Assembly: GCA_964422145.1 (NCBI GenBank)
Contig: CAYQZV010000021.1
Location: 1-37,283, forward strand
Direction: 5' to 3'
Source: JACNKV01 sp964422145
Lineage (GTDB): Bacteria; Fidelibacterota; Marinisomatia; Marinisomatales; JACNKV01
Length of the DNA: 37,283 bases
The position numbers and the translations under genes were made by a program. The notes below the pieces were generated by a model. That model was not told where the DNA came from. It did no database searches and was given only the letters and a program-made list of their open reading frames with translations. This document shows, piece by piece, positions 25,017 through 33,264 of this stretch. Positions within the stretch are counted from its first letter, which is position 1. Every line of letters starts with the position of its first letter.

Positions 25017-26930
25017 TTACCGGTTTCCCGGCAGCAAAGCATCAGGAAGAATAACAGGTTCTTCTCCTGAATACAGAGAATCGCCTTTAAAATATCCCAA
25101 TGAATGAAATGAAGCGTCCTGATACCGCAGGACTTGCAAAGCAGTATTCACATGATTTGATGTATCTGAAAATGAAATATATTTTCCGCTGCCGTGGAAT
25201 TCATCAATGGACTCTAATCGATTTAAAATATGCCGTCGGGTTGGGGTTGTCGTTTCGATGGCTGATGTCAATAGCGTCGCACAATCATATCCCTGCGTAT
25301 AATATTCTGATTCTTCAACCGTATAATGCTCAACCAACGTGGATGCAATTGACGGCGAAATGACAAGCATACTGTCTAAATGCGGTCCAACGTTCTTCTC
25401 ATTCAGAATATCCAAATTTTGCCATGCTTCATTTCCGATAACGGTCGCGGACAAATTATACATCGGGAATTGTGTGGCGATGTACCGAAGATGTTCCGGT
25501 ACGATCGGAATGTAAATCCCATGGATAGTTCCCAACGCCACTTTACTTGAATCTCTGGATGTCATCACCTTGACTTCTTCTTCCGGCAGATCAAAAAAGT
25601 CCTCACCCGTAACATCAAACAATGCGTCTAAACTGTCAATTTCCATCCCTAAAAACGCGTCGGTTTCTTTATCCTTTGGAATCATCGCCCATGCCTTTTT
25701 ACGAATGGATTTGAATTGCCGCGATAAATTTTCCGGAATCTCAGAATACCATTCGACATGAACGAGCGCTGTACCCAACGCTTTCAATTCTTCAATAAAC
25801 GCATTGGCAAGCTGATACCCCTCACCAATGGACGGAGCCAAAACCGCGATGGAATCCAACCCAAACTCCAGCAATGCTGTTCTCGCTGCATACCGCCCTC
25901 TTGTTTCTAGCGTCGAGTTTATTTGAAACACCGATGGAGATAATTCCGTCAATTCATCTTGTGTCGAAAATGGAATGATCAACGGAAGCTGCGAGTCCAT
26001 CAACACCGTTGACGCCAATAATGAGTTTTCATGAGTTAATGGGCCAATGGCAGCAAGAACATCCTGATTAGATTCAAGGGCTTGAATTCCACGGATGGTT
26101 TCAACATCCTTGCTTTGATTATCATGAATGATCAATGAAACAGCGGTTTCATTTTGTGATTCGTTTATCCCTTTTTGAAACCCGGTTAAAAAGGCTTGTC
26201 CTAACGCCATGTTTTTCCCACTCAATGGCAAGATAACGCCTACTTTTCTAACGGCAGCTACCGGTTTAAATGATGTAAGGATCAGCCGCTCATACAAATC
26301 AAAATATGCATCCGGAACCGATGCGGGCTCAATCTCGGCTAATTCATCGGCGCATTCAGAGTGCTTCCCGGACTCCAGTAAATTAAATGATCTCGCCAGC
26401 TTAAGAATGGTGACGATTATTTCATCATGCTCCAAGGATAACCGTTCGTTAATCAATTGATGATCTATCGAATAACTGAGTGTCTTTTGAAGCCGTTCGT
26501 CCAGCTTGGAGATCAGTGAATCTGATACAGCATGTTTTCGGCTGTCCAAATACATCCGGAATGCGGTAGTGTACTGACCTTTGTGAATGAACATATCTCC
26601 ATAGGACAAATACACTTCATCCAAATATCTGCTTTGTGGATAATCTCTTAAAAACTCACGCCCTAATTTCATCATTTGGTCATCTTTTTTCAACATGACC
26701 GATGTCTTGATCAGCAGCAGATCAACTGTGGAATTGTAATTCCCGCTTTTGTTTTTCAACGGGGTAAGAATTTGCTCAGCTTCAGTAAAATCTCCACCAT
26801 TATATGAAACAACAGCTTTCTGGATGTCGTCTTGAATTCGTTTAGACTTTAACCAACCCTGCCCCATTAAAACGGATGCAGAAAAGAAGAATCCTAAAAT
26901 GAGGATCGTATATTTATTCGACCGTGACAC
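25017..26930 (-). CDS. LpoA-like periplasmic protein (helical repeats + Leu/Ile/Val-binding fold)
   Basis: 637 residues. A signal peptide (about 1-23) is followed by a TPR-like helical region (about 30-220) and a type I periplasmic-binding domain (about 226-620) starting 'KVGVILPLSGKNMALGQAFL'. This two-part layout is that of LpoA, the outer-membrane activator of PBP1A, and of related penicillin-binding protein activators. Unlike LpoA it has no lipobox cysteine. The GTG start overlaps the end of glmS by 17 bases and is the only one that gives a full signal peptide. Neighbours (glmS, pgeF, uppP) support a wall role; a branched-chain amino acid receptor is the alternative, but no ABC genes are nearby. 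Confidence 0.8.
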   Translation of the reverse strand: MSRSNKYTILILGFFFSASVLMGQGWLKSKRIQDDIQKAVVSYNGGDFTEAEQILTPLKNKSGNYNSTVDLLLIKTSVMLKKDDQMMKLGREFLRDYPQSRYLDEVYLSYGDMFIHKGQYTTAFRMYLDSRKHAVSDSLISKLDERLQKTLSYSIDHQLINERLSLEHDEIIVTILKLARSFNLLESGKHSECADELAEIEPASVPDAYFDLYERLILTSFKPVAAVRKVGVILPLSGKNMALGQAFLTGFQKGINESQNETAVSLIIHDNQSKDVETIRGIQALESNQDVLAAIGPLTHENSLLASTVLMDSQLPLIIPFSTQDELTELSPSVFQINSTLETRGRYAARTALLEFGLDSIAVLAPSIGEGYQLANAFIEELKALGTALVHVEWYSEIPENLSRQFKSIRKKAWAMIPKDKETDAFLGMEIDSLDALFDVTGEDFFDLPEEEVKVMTSRDSSKVALGTIHGIYIPIVPEHLRYIATQFPMYNLSATVIGNEAWQNLDILNEKNVGPHLDSMLVISPSIASTLVEHYTVEESEYYTQGYDCATLLTSAIETTTPTRRHILNRLESIDEFHGSGKYISFSDTSNHVNTALQVLRYQDASFHSLGYFKGDSLYSGEEPVILPDALLPGNR

Positions 26931-28752
26931 TCTTCGCTAGGTTCCTTGGTTGATCAACATTACATCCTCTTAGAACGGCTAAATGATATGCCAATAGTTG
27001 AAGCGGAATGGAGGCAATGATTGGGAAAATCCGGCTGTGAGTCGACGGAATCACGATCAGATAATCAGCTAATTCAACAATGTCTTTTGACCGTTTATCC
27101 GTTACGATGATGATGCGCCCTTTCCTGGATTTTACTTCCTGGATATTTGAGACAACTTTTTCAAATGTTTTATCATGAGGTGCAATGAAAACCACCGGCA
27201 TTTTTTCATCGATCAATGCGATCGGGCCGTGTTTCATTTCCGCAGCAGGATATCCTTCTGCGTGGATGTACGAAATTTCTTTCAGCTTTAAAGCCCCTTC
27301 CAAAGCAACGGGGAAATTCAGTCCACGGCCAAGGTATAAGAAATTATTACAATTCACATTTTCTTTGGCGACTTCTTCGATCTGCGATGTGTCTTCCAAA
27401 ATCTTAACAGTAATGTCAGAAATCTCAGATAATGCTTTAGCAATGGATTGTCCTTTTTCAAGTGATAATCCGTTTCGCCGACCTAACAGTAACGCCAGCA
27501 TGGATAACACCGTCACTTGCGCGGTAAATGCTTTAGTAGATGCGACACCGATCTCAGGGCCGGCATGCGTATACACACCACACATGGTTTCCCGTGCGAT
27601 GGAACTCCCAACCACATTACAAATCCCGACGGTTAATGCTCCGTGATCCTTGGCTTTCCGGATCGCCGCTAATGTATCAGCTGTTTCACCGGATTGACTG
27701 ATCGCGATCACCGTTGTGTTTTCATTAATGATCGTATCACGATATCGGAATTCAGAGGCATATTCAACATGCACCGGAATCTCGGCATATTCCTCAATTA
27801 GATACTTTCCGATCAACCCTGCATGCCAGGATGTCCCGCAGGCAGTGATAATAATTTGTGATGATTGTTCAATCCTGTGTATATAATCGTGAATTCCGCC
27901 AAGGTGCGCAGTCCCTTCATCTTTCAGTAATCTTCCCCGCATCGTGTCTGCAATCGTTCGTTCCTGATCGTGGATTTCTTTCAGCATAAAATGAGGATAA
28001 TTGCCCTTTTCGATTTCTTCTAGACTCATATCCAGTTTTGTAATCTGTTTGGAAACAATGGTATTATCTTGAATTCGGCGAATCGAATAGCGATCACGGT
28101 GAATCATCACCATTTCGCCCTCATCCAAATAGATGACATTGCGTGTATGTTCAATGATCGGCGAGGCATCACTGGCAAGAAAATATTCATTTTCACCTAT
28201 CCCAAGGACGAGCGGACTGCCTAATCGAGCAGCAACGATGACATCCGGTTCATCTTTGCAAACGGCTACAATACCGTACGCACCGACCACATCCTGAAGA
28301 GCAGCTTGAACTGCTTCATCAAATTTTAAGCCATCCCCATAATAAAAAGAGGAGATTAACTGCACCAGGACTTCTGTGTCGGTATCACTTTTAAATTTAA
28401 CGCCCTGATTTACTAAAACTTCTTTGATCGCATTATAGTTTTCAATGATCCCGTTATGAATCAATGCGATCGAATCATTTTGATCTAAATGAGGGTGTGC
28501 GTTGATATCGTTTGGTTCACCATGGGTTGCCCATCGAGTATGCGCGATACCGACCTCTCCGGCTAAACCTTCCCTTTGAACATTCTCATCAAGTTTGGCG
28601 ACTTTACCAGCTTGCTTCACGTATGACAGTTCATCATTTGCAAGTACAGCCAGACCGGCTGAGTCATATCCTCTATATTCTAAACGTTTCAGGCCTTTTA
28701 GTAAAAATGGGACTGAATTATTATACCCAATATATCCTACAATTCCACACAT
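26914..28752 (-). CDS. glmS: Glutamine--fructose-6-phosphate aminotransferase (isomerizing)
   Basis: 612 residues, full length. The N-terminal glutaminase domain begins MCGIVGYIG with nucleophile Cys immediately after the cleaved Met, and has 'RLEYRGYDSAG' and 'HTRWATHGEP'. The two SIS domains follow, with 'ACGTSWHAGL', 'SQSGETADTLAA' and the C-terminal 'PRNLAKSVTVE'. It makes glucosamine-6-phosphate, the first committed step to UDP-GlcNAc for peptidoglycan and LPS. The 93-base leader from guaA is AT-rich, with no glmS ribozyme features. Confidence 0.98.
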   Translation of the reverse strand: MCGIVGYIGYNNSVPFLLKGLKRLEYRGYDSAGLAVLANDELSYVKQAGKVAKLDENVQREGLAGEVGIAHTRWATHGEPNDINAHPHLDQNDSIALIHNGIIENYNAIKEVLVNQGVKFKSDTDTEVLVQLISSFYYGDGLKFDEAVQAALQDVVGAYGIVAVCKDEPDVIVAARLGSPLVLGIGENEYFLASDASPIIEHTRNVIYLDEGEMVMIHRDRYSIRRIQDNTIVSKQITKLDMSLEEIEKGNYPHFMLKEIHDQERTIADTMRGRLLKDEGTAHLGGIHDYIHRIEQSSQIIITACGTSWHAGLIGKYLIEEYAEIPVHVEYASEFRYRDTIINENTTVIAISQSGETADTLAAIRKAKDHGALTVGICNVVGSSIARETMCGVYTHAGPEIGVASTKAFTAQVTVLSMLALLLGRRNGLSLEKGQSIAKALSEISDITVKILEDTSQIEEVAKENVNCNNFLYLGRGLNFPVALEGALKLKEISYIHAEGYPAAEMKHGPIALIDEKMPVVFIAPHDKTFEKVVSNIQEVKSRKGRIIIVTDKRSKDIVELADYLIVIPSTHSRIFPIIASIPLQLLAYHLAVLRGCNVDQPRNLAKSVTVE

Positions 28753-28845
28753 AATTTGCTCGTATTTAATTTATTTATCATTTTGGTAAAAGGTTTAAAC
28801 ATCCTAATTAATTCGTCTGCTTATCATGTTTCATTTTTGCTACGA

Positions 28846-30399
28846 TTATTCCCATTCAATAGTTCCGGGAGGTTTGGATGTAATATCATAAACAACACGA
28901 TTAATGCCCTGAACATTATTTACAATTTTATTCGAAATCTTTGACAGAATATCAGACGGGAAGCGATACCAATCCGCTGTCATACCATCCGTGCTGACAA
29001 CAGCCCGAAGGGACAACAGGTTTTCGTAGGTCCGCTGATCGCCCATCACCCCCACAGTTTTAACAGGGATCAGCACGCAAAACGCCTGCCATATTTTATC
29101 ATAATGACCAGTCTCTTTCAGCGTTCGTATAAAAATATCGTCTGCTTCGGTTAAAATGTTGATCCGTTCTTCAGTGACTTCACCCAAAATTCTTACGGCT
29201 AATCCGGGACCTGGGAATGGATGGCGATAAATCAATGATTTCGGTAAACCCAGCTGCTCACCGACTAAACGTACTTCATCTTTGAAAAGATATTTAAAAG
29301 GTTCGATGAGTTCAAATTTCATATCCTCAGGCAGCCCGCCAACATTATGATGACTTTTTATCACTTCAGCATTTCCCCCGTGCTGTAAGGTTCCGCTTTC
29401 GATGATATCCGGATATAGCGTTCCCTGTGCCAAATAATCAATATTACCGAATTGCTGCGAAATTTCTTCAAATGCACGGATAAACTGTTCCCCGATGATC
29501 TTTCGTTTTTCTTCCGGATCTGTCACACCCTTTAGTTTTGTATAGAACCGTTTGGACTCATCAAACAGATGAAGATTGACACCAATCGAATCTTTCAACG
29601 CGTGATAGCTGGTATCCGCTTCATTTTTCCGCAATAAACCGTGATCGATCAAAATGCCAACGGCTTGATCGCCAATCGCTTTATGAAGGAGCGCAGACGC
29701 AACAGATGAATCTACCCCTCCGCTGACACCAATCAGCACTTTTTTATCTCCAACCAGCTTACGAATAGATTGAATTTGTTCTTGAATAAAATTAGCAGGT
29801 GTCCAGTCCGGGGCGCATTGTGCAATCTTAAACAGGAAATTGCTTAAGATAGTTTTCCCTTCTTCTGTATGGGCAACTTCAGGATGGAATTGAGTCGCAA
29901 ACCGATTCAGCTCTTCGTGGCACATCGCCGCTATAACACCGTTAGATGATTCAGCGATCGGTTTCCATCCATAGGGAATTTTAGTGACTGAGTCACCGTG
30001 GCTCATCCAGACTTGCGTCCCCTGGGAGACGTGATTAAATAAAACATTTTCTTCTAGAATATTCAAATGAGCAGGCCCGTATTCTCGCTGCCCGGCGGAA
30101 GTAACATTCCCCTGATATGTTTTGGTCATGAGCTGAAGACCATAACAAATGCCAAGAATTGGGACAGGCATATCTAAAATTCGTTCATCAAAATCCGGTG
30201 TGTTTTCACCGTAAACACTGGACGGTCCACCGGAAAGGATCACGGCTTTGACCTGATGATCTGTTAATGCCTTAAGCGGAACATCGTGTGGAAAAATCTC
30301 AGAATATACATTGAGTTCCCTAATTTTTCGTGCAATTAGCTGAGTGTATTGGGAACCAAAATCTAGAACAGCAATACTTGACTTGCCACGATCTACCAT
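28846..30399 (-). CDS. guaA: GMP synthase (glutamine-hydrolysing)
   Basis: 517 residues from the chosen ATG. The class I glutamine amidotransferase domain has the triad Cys85 (GICYG), His172 and Glu174 (FHPEV). The ATP-pyrophosphatase domain has SGGVDSS (225-231), and the C-terminal dimerisation domain ends PPGTIEWE as in other GuaA proteins. It converts XMP to GMP. A GTG four codons upstream (30411) is possible, but the ATG has GGGA at good spacing. The start overlaps the surE end by seven bases. Confidence 0.97.
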   Translation of the reverse strand: MVDRGKSSIAVLDFGSQYTQLIARKIRELNVYSEIFPHDVPLKALTDHQVKAVILSGGPSSVYGENTPDFDERILDMPVPILGICYGLQLMTKTYQGNVTSAGQREYGPAHLNILEENVLFNHVSQGTQVWMSHGDSVTKIPYGWKPIAESSNGVIAAMCHEELNRFATQFHPEVAHTEEGKTILSNFLFKIAQCAPDWTPANFIQEQIQSIRKLVGDKKVLIGVSGGVDSSVASALLHKAIGDQAVGILIDHGLLRKNEADTSYHALKDSIGVNLHLFDESKRFYTKLKGVTDPEEKRKIIGEQFIRAFEEISQQFGNIDYLAQGTLYPDIIESGTLQHGGNAEVIKSHHNVGGLPEDMKFELIEPFKYLFKDEVRLVGEQLGLPKSLIYRHPFPGPGLAVRILGEVTEERINILTEADDIFIRTLKETGHYDKIWQAFCVLIPVKTVGVMGDQRTYENLLSLRAVVSTDGMTADWYRFPSDILSKISNKIVNNVQGINRVVYDITSKPPGTIEWE

Positions 30400-31178
30400 G
30401 ATACATCCCACTTTTTCAAGGATGGAAGAAATTCCTGATTGGTCAATTTATAATGGATTGGTGTAATACTGACATATCCGTTATTGACCGCATTAATATC
30501 CATATCAGGATCTGGATTGGGATTCACCACTTCTCCGGACATCCAATAATAAATTCGTCCGCGCGGATCTTCACGTTTTTCAAAACAATCGCGAAACGAA
30601 GAGTCTCCTTGTTCAGTGATACGAGCACCTTTGATCTGATGTAAAGGTAAATTAGGTATATTTACATTTAGAAGTGTTCCTTTTGGTATCCCATTCTTCA
30701 ATAGAGCACGGACAATATTCTGTGTGATCATTTTTGAAGGACCAAAATCACCGCCTTTCAAAGCATCCAAACTGAATGCGATTGAAGGGATGTGATAAAA
30801 CACACCTTCTGTGGCAGCTGAAACTGTACCGGAATAAATGATATCCGTTCCAACGTTTGCACCAGCATTTATCCCTGAAACGATTAAATCTATCGATTCT
30901 TTAACTAAAGATCGAAAACCAATTTTAACACAATCGGCCGGGGTTCCGTTCACCGCATAACCGGTAAATCCGCCGTGACGTTCAATTTCTTGGATCCGAA
31001 TCGGATTTGAAAGCGTGATAGCATGTCCAACGGCACTTTTTTCTGAATCCGGAGCAACGACGGTCACATTCCCGATTTTGCTCATGGCTTCCCAAAGGGC
31101 ATAAATCCCTGGTGCATGAATGCCGTCATCATTGGTAATTAAAATATTAGGCGATTGATTCACGTTTAACTGATCCAT
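30393..31178 (-). CDS. surE: 5'/3'-nucleotidase SurE
   Basis: 261 residues. The metal-site residues of SurE are present: Asp17-Asp18 in NDDGIHAPG, Ser48 in DSEKSAVGH and Asn104 in SGINAGANVG. The enzyme is a cytoplasmic, divalent-metal-dependent nucleotidase and exopolyphosphatase linked to stationary-phase survival. It overlaps guaA, so both nucleotide-metabolism genes may be translated together. Confidence 0.95.
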   Translation of the reverse strand: MDQLNVNQSPNILITNDDGIHAPGIYALWEAMSKIGNVTVVAPDSEKSAVGHAITLSNPIRIQEIERHGGFTGYAVNGTPADCVKIGFRSLVKESIDLIVSGINAGANVGTDIIYSGTVSAATEGVFYHIPSIAFSLDALKGGDFGPSKMITQNIVRALLKNGIPKGTLLNVNIPNLPLHQIKGARITEQGDSSFRDCFEKREDPRGRIYYWMSGEVVNPNPDPDMDINAVNNGYVSITPIHYKLTNQEFLPSLKKWDVSW

Positions 31179-31216
31179 CGTTTTGTTAACATGATAAACT
31201 AAACTTATCCTTTTTA

Positions 31217-32065
31217 TTAATCTATTTCTTTTTGAAGGATTGAAATGATATTTGATAATGTTGATTTCATATCATCTCGCGGGACAATGTGATCGATAAA
31301 TCCTTTTTCCAATAAAAACTCTGCTCGCTGAAACCCTTTCGGTAAATCCTGACCGATTGTTTGCTTGATAACACGAGGTCCTGCAAATCCGATAAGTGAT
31401 CCGGGTTCGGCTAAAATCAGGTCGCCCAACATTCCGAAACTTGCAGTGACACCGCCGGTAGTCGGGTCGGTTAAAATTGGGATGTACAACCCGCCGTTTT
31501 CGGAAAATCGGGCTAACCTTGTACTGGTCTTTGCCAGTTGCATCAGGGATAAAGCTCCTTCCTGCATTCTTGCTCCGCCTGAAGCACAGATCAAAATAAA
31601 CGGGATCTTTTGTTTATTAGCGATATCAATGGAACGAGAGACTTTTTCACCCACAACCGCACCCATACTTCCGCCAATAAATCCGAAGTTCATAATACCC
31701 AAAATGATGTCCTTACCGTTTATTTTTCCGGTAAAGCATTTCACCGCTTCTTTCTCTCCGGTTTTTTTCTGGGCACGAACGATTTGATCGGTATATTTTG
31801 ACCCGGATTTAAATGTCAAAGGATCGGCGGTTTGGATCTCAGTCAGCACCTCTTTTTCTGTCCCTTTATCAAGGATCAGCTTTTTATACACATCCGGTGA
31901 AACTCTGAAATGATGCTGGCAGTGCCTGCACACAGAATGTGTATTTTCCATTTCAGGTTTATACAAAATTTCTGAACATGACGGACACTTTTCCCATAAT
32001 CCGTCAGGGATATTTTTTTTCTCAGAATCTTTTACTTTTTTATCCTGTCTTCTAAACCAAGCCAT
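31217..32065 (-). CDS. accD: Acetyl-CoA carboxylase carboxyltransferase subunit beta
   Basis: 282 residues. The N-terminal four-cysteine zinc ribbon (Cys27, 30, 46, 49; CPSC...CRHC) that marks AccD is followed by the crotonase-like carboxyltransferase domain with 'ICASGGARMQEG' and 'GGVTASFGMLGD'. With AccA it makes malonyl-CoA for fatty acid synthesis. The ATG beginning MAWFRR is chosen over an upstream TTG (32080) because that N-terminus is typical. accA is not in the window. The 105-base leader from tsaB contains A-rich direct repeats (AAACAATAA twice) but no clear terminator. Confidence 0.95.
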   Translation of the reverse strand: MAWFRRQDKKVKDSEKKNIPDGLWEKCPSCSEILYKPEMENTHSVCRHCQHHFRVSPDVYKKLILDKGTEKEVLTEIQTADPLTFKSGSKYTDQIVRAQKKTGEKEAVKCFTGKINGKDIILGIMNFGFIGGSMGAVVGEKVSRSIDIANKQKIPFILICASGGARMQEGALSLMQLAKTSTRLARFSENGGLYIPILTDPTTGGVTASFGMLGDLILAEPGSLIGFAGPRVIKQTIGQDLPKGFQRAEFLLEKGFIDHIVPRDDMKSTLSNIISILQKEID

Positions 32066-32170
32066 GATATAATTACTCAAATTTTATTGTTTTTATTGTT
32101 TCTCAACGGATCAACTTGTACTCTATTAACTATCATTTGAAACATGAACCCTAATATACAACTTTCTCTG

Positions 32171-32821
32171 TTATTTACGATGACCGAATTGAAATGGAGA
32201 AATATATTCGGGCGTCAAACTTTTTGGATCCACCACCATCCAATCATCAACAAACTTCTCAGCTAATTCTCCAACCCATTTGACCGACGGTTTGATCTTC
32301 TTGAAATTAAACTCTTTTAATTCTTCAGCTTTTTTGTCACTGCCGCAAAAATAAACCGCGGATGACCGATCAAAAAGTTTCGAAAAGTCATCTTTGGTAA
32401 CAGCAATCGGGGATTCGGCCGGAGACAGTTTATTTATCTTCCAGTGAAATTGCTGATAGAAATATGTGTCCGCATGCGAATGGAGTAAGATGCTCACATC
32501 TTCCTTCAATTGTGTTCCTTCAGCCATTGCAAACAAGGTCGGGACCGGAATAATCGGCAGGTTATGAGAGTAGGCTATCCCTTTTGCATAACTTAAACCG
32601 ATTCGCAATCCGGTAAATGAACCCGGTCCGACTGAAACTGCCACAGCATCGATATCGCTTAATCGGATATCATTTTTTGACATTAACTCATCAAAATAGA
32701 CGGGAAGTTTTTCTGCATGCGCACGCGGAATATCCTGTTCAATCCTTGACACACATTGCCCATCTTCAATGTAGGCAATGCCGCATACGGAAGTGGCTGT
32801 CTCAATTGCGATGAACTTCAC
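32171..32821 (-). CDS. tsaB: tRNA threonylcarbamoyladenosine biosynthesis protein TsaB
   Basis: 216 residues with the ASKHA-fold N-terminus 'AIETATSVCGIAYIEDG' and the family signature GPGSFTGLRIGLSYAKG. TsaB is the non-catalytic partner of TsaD in making t6A37 on ANN-decoding tRNAs, together with TsaE. It overlaps tsaE by four bases (ATGA), so the two subunits are coupled. tsaD is not in the window. Confidence 0.95.
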   Translation of the reverse strand: MKFIAIETATSVCGIAYIEDGQCVSRIEQDIPRAHAEKLPVYFDELMSKNDIRLSDIDAVAVSVGPGSFTGLRIGLSYAKGIAYSHNLPIIPVPTLFAMAEGTQLKEDVSILLHSHADTYFYQQFHWKINKLSPAESPIAVTKDDFSKLFDRSSAVYFCGSDKKAEELKEFNFKKIKPSVKWVGELAEKFVDDWMVVDPKSLTPEYISPFQFGHRK

Positions 32822-33264
32822 TTGATGTCTCCTTTGATACGGATAATTCTTTCATCCGGAAATTCCCTGACCCGCTCAAAATACAGAAAAATGGTATGAT
32901 CCGGTAACACCTCTTCGATGATGTCTGCCCATTCAATCAACGCAATGCCATTCCTCGGGTTTAAATAAACTTCACCACCGATATTGAGGAAATCGGTTCC
33001 GTTTTTAAGGCGATAACTATCAATGTGGTATAAAATCTTTTCATCATACTTATATTGACTCACAAGTTTAAATGTCGGAGAGCCTACACTATCAGAAATG
33101 CCTAATCCTTTGGCAAACCCTTGAGCAAAGGTTGTTTTTCCAGTTCCGAGATCCCCGATCAATGCAAGGACCGAACCACTCGGAAGTTTTTCAGCCAAAG
33201 CAAATGCAAAATCTTTGGTTTCCTGCAATGAATGTAAACGGATGGTCTGTTCGTTTTTCGTCAT
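32818..33264 (-). CDS. tsaE: tRNA threonylcarbamoyladenosine biosynthesis ATPase TsaE
   Basis: 148 residues, standard for the family. It has the Walker A motif GDLGTGKTT (37-45), 'VGSPTFKLVSQY', 'HIDSYRL' and 'LIEWAD'. TsaE is the ATPase that resets the TsaBD complex during t6A synthesis. Its ATG shares one base with the stop of the PorX-like gene (TAATG), so its translation likely depends on that gene. I recall tsaE lying beside porX-type genes in Bacteroidota too. Confidence 0.95.
   Translation of the reverse strand: MTKNEQTIRLHSLQETKDFAFALAEKLPSGSVLALIGDLGTGKTTFAQGFAKGLGISDSVGSPTFKLVSQYKYDEKILYHIDSYRLKNGTDFLNIGGEVYLNPRNGIALIEWADIIEEVLPDHTIFLYFERVREFPDERIIRIKGDIK

Noticed and set aside
27185..27646. 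153-codon open frame on the plus strand
   Set aside because: It lies wholly antisense to glmS, whose protein is full length and conserved; the antisense product shows no recognisable motif.
28753..28845. glmS ribozyme or riboswitch in the glmS leader
   Set aside because: The gap is only 93 bases, AT-rich, with no conserved ribozyme core or strong stems. A loose TTTACC/TAAATA promoter pair (28790-28763) is visible but too weak to call.
31365..31787. 140-codon open frame on the plus strand
   Set aside because: Antisense shadow of accD, with repetitive Pro/Ile content that mirrors the accD codons; no family features.
32081..32170. Repeat AAACAATAA in the tsaB-accD gap as a regulatory element
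   Set aside because: Only two short A-rich copies; expected by chance in an AT-rich spacer.
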